A stretch of 64,000 bases of DNA from Streptomyces sp. NBC_01214 (lineage in GTDB: Bacteria; Actinomycetota; Actinomycetes; Streptomycetales; Streptomycetaceae): the NCBI RefSeq assembly GCF_026340975.1, contig NZ_JAPEOS010000003.1:186001-250000 (forward strand). Reading direction: 5' to 3'. Both the position numbers and the translations under genes were made by a program. The notes under the pieces are model-generated. The model made no database searches. It was not told where the DNA came from and saw only the letters and a program-made list of their open reading frames with translations. Below, piece after piece: positions 19,544-28,383 of the stretch (position 1 is its first letter; each line of letters opens with the position of its first letter).

Positions 19544-21226
19544 TCAGACCGGCAGGGCCCAGGCCTGGTCGACCCGGTGGTCGCCGCAGTCCGTCAGCCG
19601 CAGCCGCTCGGCCGGGGCGGCAGCCGCGGGAGCCGTCAGGCACATCCCGCTGACCTCCTCCACGAGGGCTCCGTCACGACGCTGCGACCAGCTCTGGCCG
19701 GGCTGCTCCTGCGGACGGTTCGAACAATCGGCCAGTTCCACGATCCGGTCCTCACCCGCCGACAGGCATTCGCCGGCCAGCCGCAGGGTCGCGTCCTTGC
19801 CCACGGTCCAGCGCTGGTCGGGGGCTCCGGTGCAGGCGGCCATCACCACGGCGCCGACGCCGGTGGTGTTGGCGCCGTCGGCACAGCGGGCGCCGTCACC
19901 GACGACCTGCCCGGTCGGTACGGCCTCGGCGCAGCCGCGCGGGGTGAGCCGCCAGACGCCGGTGTCGTGTCCGGCGACCTTCCCGGTCAGTGCCGCGGAG
20001 ACCGCGCGGCGCGTACCGGTCCACAGGTCCTGGGCGTCGGCGCCGACGGTGCAGTCGGCCAGGCCGATCTCGGCGAGCGGCACGTTGATGTCACGGGTGG
20101 CGGCGGAGCGGTTGAGCACGGCCACCGCGCGGTCGCCGTTCGCGAGCGGCCGCACGAGGATCTCGAAGGTGGCGTTGGAGGAGACCACCGAGCCCTGACG
20201 GCCCATCGGGTCCTGGTCCAGCTGGATCATCCGGGTGTTGCCGAGGGCCGTGAGGCCCGCCGGGGTCAGCTTCGAGACGTCGGACGAGAGGATGAAGGGG
20301 GCGGCCATCATGGCCCACAGGGCGACCTGGCTGCGGCTCTCGGCGGCCGTGAGTCCGGGGGCGCCCGCGATCAGGAAGTCGGGGTCGTTCCAGTTGCCGG
20401 GGCCCGCGTACCGGCCGAGCCAGCGGTTGTAGCCGTAGTTGCCCAGCACCGCGCTCCACCGCGAGGTGGCGGGTGCGGCCGGGTTGTAGACCTTGATGTC
20501 CTTGCCCTCGCGCCACAGCTGGCCGGTCTCGCCGACCCAGCCGAGGACCTTGTGCCAGTCGGAGCCGCCCCACTCGCCCTGCTGGAAGTAGGCGGGCGCC
20601 GAGGCCGACAGGACCATGTCCCGGCCGCTCTCGCGCAGGGCCTTCGCGACGGCGTTGTAGGCGTCGCGGTAGGCCTCCTCCTTGGTCACGCCCTCCGGGA
20701 CCCAGAGGTTGCAGCCGTCCATCTTGACGTAGTCCACCTTCCAGGAGGCGAACTGGCGGGCGTCCTGCGCGTAGTGGTCCGCGCCGCCGCCCTGGGGGGC
20801 GCCGCTGCCCGGGTACTTCTCGCAGGTGAGGGAGCCCGCGTCCTGGTAGATACCGAACTTCAGGCCCTTGGCGTGCAGGTGTTCGCCGAGCCAGGCCATG
20901 CCGTGCGGGAACTTCTTCGTGTCGACGACCAGACTGCCCTGCGCGTCGCGGCTCTTGGTCATCCAGCAGTCGTCGACGGTCACCGTGTCGTAGCCCTTGG
21001 CGGCGAGCCCGGTGGACACGAGTGCGTCGGCGTTGGCCACCACCTTGGCCTCGTCGATGTCGCACATGTAGTGCGCCCAGTTGTTCCAGCCCATGGGAGG
21101 GGTGAGCGCGAGCGGGGTGTCCGAGGTCGCCCGGGGCTCGGCCGCCACCGGGGCGGGGGAGAGCGCGAGGGCGAACAGGGCGGCCGCGGTCAGGCAGGGG
21201 AGCGTTGCACGCAGGCGAGGCGGCAC
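19544..21226 (-). CDS. Secreted alpha-galactosidase (GH27) with C-terminal ricin-type lectin domain
   Basis: 560 residues. The GTG at 21226 follows AAGGAGA closely and begins a signal peptide (LTAAALFALALSPAPVAA). The catalytic domain opens with TPPMGWNNW, continues with VDDCW, and carries the predicted nucleophile aspartate in VKMDGCN (~170) and acid/base aspartate in WNDPDFL (~279). After a beta-sandwich domain, the C-terminal ~130 residues form a ricin-B/CBM13 trefoil with DQRW, GQSW and DQAW repeats that bind sugars. It removes terminal alpha-galactose from external glycans. First gene of the operon with the GH89 enzyme. Confidence 0.94.
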   Translation of the reverse strand: MPPRLRATLPCLTAAALFALALSPAPVAAEPRATSDTPLALTPPMGWNNWAHYMCDIDEAKVVANADALVSTGLAAKGYDTVTVDDCWMTKSRDAQGSLVVDTKKFPHGMAWLGEHLHAKGLKFGIYQDAGSLTCEKYPGSGAPQGGGADHYAQDARQFASWKVDYVKMDGCNLWVPEGVTKEEAYRDAYNAVAKALRESGRDMVLSASAPAYFQQGEWGGSDWHKVLGWVGETGQLWREGKDIKVYNPAAPATSRWSAVLGNYGYNRWLGRYAGPGNWNDPDFLIAGAPGLTAAESRSQVALWAMMAAPFILSSDVSKLTPAGLTALGNTRMIQLDQDPMGRQGSVVSSNATFEILVRPLANGDRAVAVLNRSAATRDINVPLAEIGLADCTVGADAQDLWTGTRRAVSAALTGKVAGHDTGVWRLTPRGCAEAVPTGQVVGDGARCADGANTTGVGAVVMAACTGAPDQRWTVGKDATLRLAGECLSAGEDRIVELADCSNRPQEQPGQSWSQRRDGALVEEVSGMCLTAPAAAAPAERLRLTDCGDHRVDQAWALPV

Positions 21227-21362
21227 GGAGTCTCCTTGACGTGGGGGCAGTCGTGCGCCCAGTGCAGCGAGGCGATTACCCACTGTCAACACAAGTCGCT
21301 GATTGTCGGCCGATGACCAGCAATATGGCTGCAATCGATGTCACACGAACGTGCGGTCACGA

Positions 21363-21386
21363 CGTATGTGACGTCGTATGTTACGG
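21363..21386. promoter_or_regulatory. Paired 12-bp direct repeats upstream of TetR-type gene (operator candidate)
   Basis: CGTATGTGACGT (21363-21374) is followed directly by CGTATGTTACGG (21375-21386), ending 8 bp before the regulator's ATG. GACGT-ATGTG-ACGTC within it is also an inverted repeat. The position is right for autorepression by the downstream regulator. Confidence 0.5.
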
Positions 21387-21394
21387 TGTATCTC

Positions 21395-22051
21395 ATGCCG
21401 CGAAGATCAGCCGCCCTGGACCGTGCGACCCCGGAGGCCATCGCCGTTGCCGCCCTGCGGATCCTCGACGAGCAAGGGCCCGGCCACCTGAGCTTCCGCA
21501 CCCTCGCCGACCGGCTGGAGGTCTCCCACGCCACCGTGCAGCGCCGCTGCACCGACCTCGCCGGCCTGCTCGACCTCTGCACCGAGCACCTCGCCGGGCA
21601 GCTCCCCGAGATCCCCGCCGGCACCGACTGGGCGCGGGCCGCCGAGCAGCGGTTCCGCGCCCTGTACCTGCTGCTCGTCGCCCACCCCGGACTGCTGGCG
21701 CTGCGCGGCAGCCGGCCCTGGCTCGGGCGCCAGCTGCTGGCCCGGCTCGTCGAGCCCGCCCTCGCCGACAGCGTGGCCGCCGGGATGACCGCCGCCGAGG
21801 CGATGACCGCCTACCGCCGCATGTACCTGCTCACCCTGGGCAGCGCGGCCTTCGTCGACCACCGGGATCCGGCCGCGGCCACCGCAGCCTCGCGGGCGGC
21901 CCTGGCCGCACTCGATCCCGAGGAGTTCCCCGTGCTCTGCGGCGGACTGCCCGACGTACTGCCCGCCCTGACGGACCACGAGGTCTACTACGGGGCCCTG
22001 CGCCAGCTGATCGAAGCCGCCCGGCCCGCCAGGCCCACCACCCGCACCTGA
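21395..22051 (+). CDS. TetR-family transcriptional regulator
   Basis: 218 residues from the ATG at 21395. The N-terminal ~50 residues form a TetR HTH (AIAVAALRILDEQGPGHLSF, then LADRLEVSHATVQRRCTDLA); the rest is an all-helical ligand domain. An earlier in-frame ATG at 21338 would translate the repeated operator-like DNA and is less likely. It lies 14 bp before the PLP enzyme gene, so both form an operon, and the direct repeats at 21363-21386 suggest self-repression relieved by a ligand, perhaps an amino acid used by the neighbour. Confidence 0.88.
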   Translation: MPRRSAALDRATPEAIAVAALRILDEQGPGHLSFRTLADRLEVSHATVQRRCTDLAGLLDLCTEHLAGQLPEIPAGTDWARAAEQRFRALYLLLVAHPGLLALRGSRPWLGRQLLARLVEPALADSVAAGMTAAEAMTAYRRMYLLTLGSAAFVDHRDPAAATAASRAALAALDPEEFPVLCGGLPDVLPALTDHEVYYGALRQLIEAARPARPTTRT

Positions 22052-22065
22052 TGGGGAGACAGTCC

Positions 22066-23037
22066 ATGCACGCAGCAACGGCCCAGCAGCTCGACCACGC
22101 CGCCGTCCGCGCCGCCGCCGAACGCATCGCGGGCGGCGTACGCCCCGTCACGGTGGCGCCCGCGGCCGAAGCGGGGGTCTGGTACGCGCTGGAGTACCTC
22201 CAGCACACGGGCTCCTTCAAGGCGCGCGGCGCGCGCAACTTCCTCGCCGCCCACCACGAGGCCGGGGCCCTCCCGGCCGCCGGCGTCACCATCGCCTCCG
22301 GCGGAAACGCCGGGCTCGCCTGCGCCTGGGCGTCCCGCGCGCTGGCCGTGCCCGCGACCGTGTTCCTGCCCGCCCGTGCCCCGCGCGTGAAGGTGGAACG
22401 ACTGCGCGGGTACGGGGCCGACGTGCGGCTCGTCGGCGACCGGTACGCCGACGCCCTGGCTGCCTGCGAGGAGTTCGCCGCCGAGAGCGGGGCGCTGAGC
22501 AGCCACGCCTACGACCACCCGCTGATCGCGGCGGGCGCCGGCACCCTGCTGGAGGAGATCCGGGCCGCCCTGCCCGGGCTGGACACGGTGGTCGTCGCGG
22601 TCGGTGGCGGCGGACTGTTCGCCGGGGTCGCCACGGCCGCGCGCGAACACGGCGTACGGGTGGTCGCGGTCGAGCCGGAGAACTGCCGGGCGCTGAATGC
22701 GGCCCTGGCGGCGGGCCGGGTCGTGGACGTGGCCGTGGAATCCGTCGCCGCCGATTCCCTGGGGGCCACCCGGGTCTCGGCGGACGCGCTGGCCGCCGCG
22801 CAGCAGGAGAACGTGACGTCGGTCCTCGTGTCCGACACGGAGATCACGGCCGCCCGGCGCGCGCTCTGGGAGGAGCACCGGATCGTGGTCGAGGCGGGCG
22901 CGGCCACCGCCTTGGCGGCGCTGCGCGCTGCGCCCCGGCCGCTGGGCGACCGGGTCGCCGTCATCCTCTGCGGCGCCAACACGGACCCCCGGGACCTGGT
23001 CGAAGGGGCTGAACGGCCGCGGACGGCGGCGGTCTGA
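22066..23037 (+). CDS. PLP-dependent serine/threonine dehydratase-like enzyme
   Basis: 323 residues, fold-type II PLP family. HTGSFKARGARN provides the Schiff-base lysine (K52), IASGGNAGLA the substrate/phosphate loop, and VAVGGGGLFAG the PLP phosphate-binding glycine loop. ATG 22066 has GGGGAG 8 bp upstream; an ATG at 22051 overlaps the regulator stop. Family members deaminate serine or threonine to 2-oxo acids and ammonia, or act as racemases. No ACT regulatory domain is present, so it is of the catabolic/biodegradative type. Confidence 0.88.
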   Translation: MHAATAQQLDHAAVRAAAERIAGGVRPVTVAPAAEAGVWYALEYLQHTGSFKARGARNFLAAHHEAGALPAAGVTIASGGNAGLACAWASRALAVPATVFLPARAPRVKVERLRGYGADVRLVGDRYADALAACEEFAAESGALSSHAYDHPLIAAGAGTLLEEIRAALPGLDTVVVAVGGGGLFAGVATAAREHGVRVVAVEPENCRALNAALAAGRVVDVAVESVAADSLGATRVSADALAAAQQENVTSVLVSDTEITAARRALWEEHRIVVEAGAATALAALRAAPRPLGDRVAVILCGANTDPRDLVEGAERPRTAAV

Positions 23038-23050
23038 TCGAATCACGGGC

Positions 23051-23898
23051 ATGACGACCACCGAGCTCATCCCCGTCTCCGGCGGAAGCCACATCTGGGC
23101 CGAGCGGACCGGGGACGGCCCCCGCTCGTCCTGCTCCACGGATCGGTCCACGACGGCCGCCTGTGGGACCGCGTCTTCGCCGCGCTGGCACGGCACCACA
23201 CGGTGGTCCGCTACGACGCCAGGGGGCATGGACGCTCGACGTTTCCGACCGCGCCGTTCCGCTACGAGGACGACCTGCTGGCGGTCCTGGACCGGTTCGG
23301 CTTCCGGTCCGCGGAACTCGTCGGCCTCAGCATGGGAGGAGAAGTCGCGCTCGACTTCACCCTGGAACACCCTGAACGGGTCCGCTCGTTGACGCTGATC
23401 GCGGCGTCCGCCAGCGGACACGAGTGGCCCCGTGGCCCTGAGACGGACGCGTACGCCGCGGCGCTTCGCGGATCGGACGCACGCCGCATCGCCGATCTGG
23501 AGCTCACGGTCTGGGCGAGCCTGGGCGACCGGGCCCCGGGGTTCGACCTCATCGAACCCATGGTGCGGCAGAACGCCGGAGCCAGAGCTGCCGCCGAGAA
23601 GGGACACGCGCTCGACCCCGACGAGGACGCGGTCGGCCGGCTGGACCGGATCGGGGCGCCGACGACGATCGTCGTCGGCGATCACGACCACCCGGAGATC
23701 GGCGTCATCGCCCGGCGGCTCGCCGACGGCATCCCCGACGCACGGCTGGAGGTGGTCGCCGACAGCGACCACTACCTGCCGCTCCGGGCTCCAGGCCGAC
23801 TTCTCGAACTCCTCCTCGGGCGCCCCGACGACTCGTCCGTCGACCGGCGCGACGGGCGTGCACGGGCCACGACGACTCAGCGCTTCTGCGCCCTGTAG
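23051..23898 (+). pseudogene. Alpha/beta hydrolase broken by a one-base frameshift
   Basis: Reading from ATG 23051 gives MTTTELIPVSGGSHIWAERT and then loses homology. The family sequence resumes in the +1-shifted frame from 23125 as LVLLHGSVHDGRLWDRVF, followed by VVRYDARGHGRS, the nucleophile elbow GLSMGG, VVGDHDHPE and the catalytic-histidine region DSDHYLPL. The break lies in the C run 23119-23123, where one extra C would restore DGPPLVLLHG. So either the gene carries a one-base deletion or the sequence has a homopolymer error. The intact product would be a ~282-residue cytosolic esterase or hydrolase. Its end overlaps the convergent small gene by 22 bp. Confidence 0.85.
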
Positions 23899-24065
23899 CG
23901 CTTGAGAAGAGCGGTGATCTTCACGTGGTCGGCAGCGCCGTTCAGCTCGACCAGGAGATCATCGGGGCAGAGCTCGTAGTGGTCGCCCCACCATCGCCGC
24001 CCCTTGTTGTCCCAGATGCGGTAACCCCCGGGCACGCCCCTGGCGACGTATCGCCTCCTGCTCAC
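23877..24065 (-). CDS. Small conserved hypothetical protein (62 aa)
   Basis: Starts at GTG 24065 with GGGGGGAGC just upstream. The product is basic and aromatic-rich (RRRYVARGVPGGYRIWD, RRWWGDHYELCPDDLLVELN) and ends LLKRYRAQKR. It has no signal peptide or membrane segment. The pattern GYRIWDNKGRRWWGDHYE suggests a small beta-rich domain. Function unknown. The next gene on the same strand is the universal stress protein, 53 bp upstream, so they may be co-transcribed. Confidence 0.65.
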   Translation of the reverse strand: MSRRRYVARGVPGGYRIWDNKGRRWWGDHYELCPDDLLVELNGAADHVKITALLKRYRAQKR

Positions 24066-24118
24066 GCTGCTCCCCCCTGCCGCGATGACCTCCGGCACGG
24101 TACATCGCCGGCGGGCCG

Positions 24119-24589
24119 TCAGTCGTTCTCGTCCGCGCCCTCGCGGACGATCACGACCGTGCTGGCGGCGTACTGTACGACCTGCTGGCTCACCGACCCC
24201 AGCAGTGCGCCCTTGAAGCCCCCGTACCCGCGCGTGCCGACCACCGTGAGGTCCGCCTCCTTCGAGGCGTCGACCAGGACCTGCGCCGGGGAGCCCTGCT
24301 CGACGCGCCGGAACACCGGTACGCCGGGCGAGGTGCCGACGGCCGCGGCGACCGTGTCCGCCAGCTTCCGGCGGGCGGCCTCCTCGGCCGTCACCGCCTC
24401 GGCGTCGGCGGTCTCGGCGGCCATCGGGCCGATGGCGAACGGATTGCGGTTCCACTCCCAGGCCATGACGGCGTGCACGCGGGCGCCCGTCGCCGCGGCC
24501 TGCGCGACCGCCCATGACAGCGCCTCCTTGGAATGGTCCGACCCGTCCACGCCGACGACGATCAGCGGCTCGATGGTGTGCTCGCTCAC
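24119..24589 (-). CDS. Universal stress protein (UspA family)
   Basis: 156 residues, a single Usp domain. VVGVDGSDHSKEAL is the first strand and loop, and GTRGYGGFKGALLGSVSQQV matches the ATP-binding pattern G-2x-G-9x-G(S/T). GTG 24589 has GAGAGGAA upstream. Such proteins bind ATP and respond to starvation, hypoxia or dormancy in actinobacteria. Control sequences were not recognised. Confidence 0.92.
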   Translation of the reverse strand: MSEHTIEPLIVVGVDGSDHSKEALSWAVAQAAATGARVHAVMAWEWNRNPFAIGPMAAETADAEAVTAEEAARRKLADTVAAAVGTSPGVPVFRRVEQGSPAQVLVDASKEADLTVVGTRGYGGFKGALLGSVSQQVVQYAASTVVIVREGADEND

Positions 24590-24779
24590 GGTGGGTTCCT
24601 CTCGCTTTGTCCGGAGGGTCGATCTCCTCCCTGTATACACGGGTCGACGGCTCTGACCTCGAACGACGATCGTTGCGACGGTCGACGACTTTCGAGGACA
24701 GCCCGCGACCCCCGTCCCTTGCGAGGGTGTGAGTGTCCAGGCGACCGCCGCCGGACACGAACGACATGGAGGAACGGGC

Positions 24780-25145
24780 GTGGCTCAGCGCAAGGGTTGT
24801 CTGATCGGGTGCGCGGTGGCGCTGGTCCTCGGCGTGGGCCTCCTCGTGGCCGTGGTCTTCGGCATGGGGAAGGTCCTCGACATGGCCGACAAGACCCTGG
24901 TCGACCCCGCGGTCTACGAAGCCGTGAAGACCGGGGACGCGGAGAGCGAGGTCCGCGGCAAGCTCCCGTCCGGCGAGAGCTTCGTCAAGAGCGCCCTCAA
25001 GGAGGGCGGACCGGTCGAGCCCGAGGGCAGCACCTGCTCCTGGTACATATCCAGCGGCGAGACCAAGCACGGCCAAGAGACCGTGCTCCGCTTCTGCTTC
25101 AAGGACGGCAAGCTCGCGGAGAAGACCCAGTACGCCATGAAGTGA
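24780..25145 (+). CDS. Membrane-anchored hypothetical protein, possible SmpA/BamE-like fold
   Basis: 121 residues from GTG 24780, which follows GGAGGAAC. One N-terminal membrane anchor (CLIGCAVALVLGVGLLVAVV) is followed by an external domain. VYEAVKTGDAESEVRGKLPS and the later CSWY...LRFCFKDGKLAEK pattern resemble the small SmpA/BamE-type domain, in which a helix pair precedes a three-stranded sheet; this is inference. Two cysteines (CSWY and RFCF) could form a disulfide outside the cell. It diverges from the universal stress protein and converges on the AraC gene. Confidence 0.65.
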   Translation: MAQRKGCLIGCAVALVLGVGLLVAVVFGMGKVLDMADKTLVDPAVYEAVKTGDAESEVRGKLPSGESFVKSALKEGGPVEPEGSTCSWYISSGETKHGQETVLRFCFKDGKLAEKTQYAMK

Positions 25146-25199
25146 CCGGATCGGCCGCCGACGCGGAGGCCGACGCGGACGTAGGGCGCCGGGCGCGGG

Positions 25200-26264
25200 T
25201 CAGTTGACCGCGTCGGCGCCCATCGGCGTCGCCGCGACGCCCGCTTCGTTGCGGATGTCGCGAGGAGCCCGCCCCTCCCAGCGGCGCACCGCCCGGCGCA
25301 GCGCGCGCATGTCGCTGTAGCCGACCCGGGCCGCGACCGAGCGGAGCGGTAGGTCGGTGGCGCGCAGCAGTTCCATGGTGTGCTCCTGGCGCACGGCCTC
25401 GACCTCCTCGCGCCAGGTCGTGCCGTGCTCGCCCAGGCGCCGCTGGAGGGTGCGCGGGCTCATCGCCAGTCGCTGCGCCACATGCTCCAGGCTCACCGCG
25501 TCCTCCCGGAAGGCGGAGTCGAGGACCATCCGGAAGCGGTCCATCCAGAGCAGGGCCGGCTGAGCGGACGCGATCGTCAGTGCGGCCTGCTGGGCCAGGA
25601 TGCGGTCCAGCCCCGGCTGCGCCTTGGGCAACGGTGCGCGCACGTCGTTGTCGTGGAAGGTGATCGAGTTGTACGCGGCGCCGAAGTCGATGCGGGTGGT
25701 CCCGAAGAACTCCGTCAGCTGTCGGAAGCGGCCGGACGCGCCGTGCGTCACGGAGACGCGCAGCGGGACGACGGGCCGGCCGGTGGCGGCCCGGGCCCGG
25801 GTCAGGAACATGCCCAGGGCGAAGAAGTCGATCGCCTCCACCACGTCGGGACCCCAACTGCCGGTCGCGTGACGGATGGTGAAGGACCGTCCGTCCTCCT
25901 CCACGAGAAGCTTCTCCTGGGCCGCGTCACCGATGACGGCGTTGTACTCCACCGCCTGCTTCAGGGTGTGCCGAAGGTCGGGACCGGTGGTCACCAGGTA
26001 GTCCCACAGGCCGAACGTACCGATCGGGGCCTCGGCGGTGATCAGCGCACCGATGGCCGTACCCGGCTCCGCGAGCGTCAGCTGTTCCCACACGGCCAGC
26101 GCCGACGCGGTCGAGACCCGGGCCAGATCGTTGTCCAGCACCACGGGTCCGAGGTCGGGCAACCGGGCCACCCTGCCCGGGCGCACACCCGAGCGGTGCA
26201 AGGCGTCGACGACGAACCGCGCGAGGTGGACGGAGACGGTGCCGTCGGTGCCAGGAGAGCGCAT
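25200..26264 (-). CDS. AraC-family transcriptional regulator
   Basis: 354 residues from ATG 26264. The N-terminal ~190 residues form the arabinose-binding-like domain of the OruR/ArgR subgroup (VRPGRVARLPDLGPVVLDND, GLWDYLVTTGPDLRHTLK). Two helix-turn-helix units lie at the C-terminus (SLEHVAQRLAMSPRTLQRRL and LRSVAARVGYSDMRALRRAV). It diverges from the serine hydrolase gene, and three direct repeats in the space between fit AraC-type binding. It probably activates that hydrolase in response to a small molecule. Confidence 0.9.
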   Translation of the reverse strand: MRSPGTDGTVSVHLARFVVDALHRSGVRPGRVARLPDLGPVVLDNDLARVSTASALAVWEQLTLAEPGTAIGALITAEAPIGTFGLWDYLVTTGPDLRHTLKQAVEYNAVIGDAAQEKLLVEEDGRSFTIRHATGSWGPDVVEAIDFFALGMFLTRARAATGRPVVPLRVSVTHGASGRFRQLTEFFGTTRIDFGAAYNSITFHDNDVRAPLPKAQPGLDRILAQQAALTIASAQPALLWMDRFRMVLDSAFREDAVSLEHVAQRLAMSPRTLQRRLGEHGTTWREEVEAVRQEHTMELLRATDLPLRSVAARVGYSDMRALRRAVRRWEGRAPRDIRNEAGVAATPMGADAVN

Positions 26265-26330
26265 AGGACGGACGACGCTACCAGCGGATCGCTCGAACTG
26301 GCGTGCCGCGCGCCCTCTTTGGCGCACAGG

Positions 26331-26410
26331 ATCCCCTGGTGGCGCGAACGTTTCGCTTCCGGCGCGCGGTGTTCCCCGGTGGCGCCGGCGGTCCCCTGGT
26401 TGGCGCCGGC
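26331..26410. promoter_or_regulatory. Three direct repeats between AraC and serine hydrolase genes
   Basis: Copies of YCCCYGGT(T)GGCGC occur at 26331-26350 (ATCCCCTGGTGGCGCGAACG), 26371-26390 and 26391-26410. Spacing is 40 and 20 bp, so copies lie roughly on one face of the helix. A TGGCGC half copy precedes them near 26320. Direct repeats are the usual binding arrangement of AraC-type regulators. Confidence 0.5.
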
Positions 26411-26518
26411 GGGTCCTTATCAACGCCTCGGGGACGACCTACGGTGGCGTGGATCCCGGCATGTGGATCAAGAAGCGTGCGGCGATCCGTACGGGACCAC
26501 CGAGTCGAAGGAACCGAT

Positions 26519-27904
26519 GTGACGTTCTCCCCGGCCCACTGGCAGAGCCGCCTCGACGCACTGCGCGCCGCCCATCACGTGCCCGGCGCCACCCTCGCGG
26601 TGTTCGCCGAGGGGAAGCTCCACGAGCTGGCGAGCGGCGTCCTGCACCGTGGCACCGGGGTGGAGGCGACCACCGACTCGGTGTTCCAGCTCGGATCGAT
26701 AGCGAAGCTCTACACGGCGACCCTGGTCATGCAGCTCGCCGCCGCGGGCGAACTGGACCTCGACGCGCCCGTGATCGAGGTGCTACCGGAGTTCTGCGTG
26801 GCCGACCCCGAGGCCACCAAGACGATCACCACCCGTCAACTCCTCAGCCATACCAGCGGTCTGACCTGTGACTTCACCTACGACAGCGGCCGCGGGGACG
26901 ACTGCGTGGCCAAGTACGTGGCGGCCGCCCGGAACGTGGCGCTGGACTGCCCGCCCGGCACCGCGGTCTCCTACAGCAGCGTCGGCTACAACGTCCTCGG
27001 CCGCATCGTCGAGGTCCTCACCGGACGCACCTGGGACCAGGCCCTCAAGGAGCGGCTCCTCGCCCCCCTGAGCCTGACCCACACCATGACCCTGCCCGAG
27101 GAGGCACTGGCCTTCCGCACCGCGATGGGGCACCTTCCGGGCGAGGGGCCGGACCCGGAGCCCGCGCCGGCCTGGGACATGATGCCCCGTTCGGCGGGGC
27201 CGTACGGACGCGTCCTGGCCACCGCCGCGGACGTGCTCCGGCTGGCCAAACTGCACCTCGACGGCGGCTCCGCCCCGGACGGCACGCAGATCCTCGGCGC
27301 CCGGGCCGTCGCGGAGATGCAGCGCTGGGCGGTCGACGTACCGGACAAGTGGACGGTGAGCGCGGACGGCTGGGGGCTGGGCTGGTCGCTCTACGACTGG
27401 AACGGGGTCCCGGGATACGGCCACGACGGCGCCTCGATCGGCCAGTACGGCTATGTGCGCGTGGTTCCCGGCGCCGATCTCATTGCCGTCCTGCTCACCA
27501 ACGGGGGCGCCTCCCGCCACCTCTACGCCGACCTGATGCGCGAACTGCTCCGCGAGCTTGCCGGGGTCCACATGCCGCCCGCCTTCGCCCCGCCCGCGCG
27601 GCCCCCGGTCGTCGACATGGTCCCGCTGGTCGGCACCTACCGCCGGGAAGGGGTGGTCATCACCGTCAGCGTGCGGCCCGACGGGGCCGCCCACCTGCTG
27701 TACGAGTTCGTCGACGGAATGCGGGACTTCTCACCGCCGCTGGAGCTGGACCTCACGCCGCTCAGCGCCACGGTCTTCGCCGCATCCGGCGCCGGACCCT
27801 CCGTCAGCGGGGACTGGATGCCCGTCGTCTTCGCCACCCTCGTGGACGGCACCCCCTGCTGCTACATCGGCATGCGCTGCGCACCCAAGGTGGCGGCCGG
27901 CTGA
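26519..27904 (+). CDS. Serine hydrolase, beta-lactamase class C / D-aminopeptidase family
   Basis: 461 residues from GTG 26519, preceded by AAGGAA. The catalytic SxxK tetrad is in GSIAKLYT (S60, K63), the tyrosine motif is in SYSSVGYNVLG, and the third motif is GHDGASIG. The last ~110 residues form an extra beta-barrel-like domain (PLVGTYRREGVVITVSV). No signal peptide is seen, so it is probably cytosolic, as are many esterase or peptidase members. Substrate unknown. The divergent AraC protein is its likely regulator. Confidence 0.88.
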   Translation: MTFSPAHWQSRLDALRAAHHVPGATLAVFAEGKLHELASGVLHRGTGVEATTDSVFQLGSIAKLYTATLVMQLAAAGELDLDAPVIEVLPEFCVADPEATKTITTRQLLSHTSGLTCDFTYDSGRGDDCVAKYVAAARNVALDCPPGTAVSYSSVGYNVLGRIVEVLTGRTWDQALKERLLAPLSLTHTMTLPEEALAFRTAMGHLPGEGPDPEPAPAWDMMPRSAGPYGRVLATAADVLRLAKLHLDGGSAPDGTQILGARAVAEMQRWAVDVPDKWTVSADGWGLGWSLYDWNGVPGYGHDGASIGQYGYVRVVPGADLIAVLLTNGGASRHLYADLMRELLRELAGVHMPPAFAPPARPPVVDMVPLVGTYRREGVVITVSVRPDGAAHLLYEFVDGMRDFSPPLELDLTPLSATVFAASGAGPSVSGDWMPVVFATLVDGTPCCYIGMRCAPKVAAG

Positions 27905-27953
27905 GGGTGCGGACCCCCGGCCGGGCGCGCCGCCCCCCAAGGCCGCCTGACGT

Positions 27954-28083
27954 CAGGCCGGGGTCAGGCAGAACGGGTGCCCGGCCCGGTCGGTGAGGAC
28001 CCGCCACCCGCCCCGCCACCTGTCACCGTCCGGGGATCGGCGCAGTCGAGGGTGATCGCGGTGAGCCCCCTCCGAAGGGCCAC
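27954..28083 (-). pseudogene. Internally deleted VOC/glyoxalase-like gene remnant
   Basis: The complement opens with LRRGLTAITLDCADPRT, the standard N-terminus of small actinobacterial VOC proteins. After about 30 bp it switches frame to GGWRVLTDRAGHPFCLTPA and a stop, the standard C-terminus of the same family. The middle ~90-100 residues are missing, so this is a deletion scar rather than a gene. It lies just after the end of the small HTH gene on the same strand. Confidence 0.7.
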
Positions 28084-28092
28084 CGCAACTCC

Positions 28093-28383
28093 TCACTTCC
28101 CCTTGAGCAGTTGGTCGACGCGGGGCACGGACAGCCCGATCAGTTGGGACACTTCCCTGAGGGTGCGCCCCTGACGCAGCTCGCCCACGGCGGCGGTGCG
28201 TATGTCCTTGACCGTCTTCGCCACGGCGGGCAACAGCTGATCGGTGAAGAGCCGCGCGGCCTGTTCCCGCGCGACGGGGGCCTCGATGTCGGCAAGGCGC
28301 GCCCGGATCGCGCTCAGGTACTCGACGGTCAAGATGCGCAGGTCATCCGGCACGTGCTGGTCGGAAGCGGTGGTGTCGGTCAT
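28093..28383 (-). CDS. Small helix-turn-helix protein (96 aa)
   Basis: An all-helical protein. The C-terminal ~35 residues (ELRQGRTLREVSQLIGLSVP then RVDQLLKG) look like a sigma-region-4 or Xre-type HTH. The N-terminal helices (LRILTVEYLSAIRARLADIE) may dimerise. No catalytic motif. Proteins of this kind are frequent beside mobile or accessory genes in Streptomyces; its target is unknown. It diverges from the VOC-HTH gene. Confidence 0.7.
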   Translation of the reverse strand: MTDTTASDQHVPDDLRILTVEYLSAIRARLADIEAPVAREQAARLFTDQLLPAVAKTVKDIRTAAVGELRQGRTLREVSQLIGLSVPRVDQLLKGK

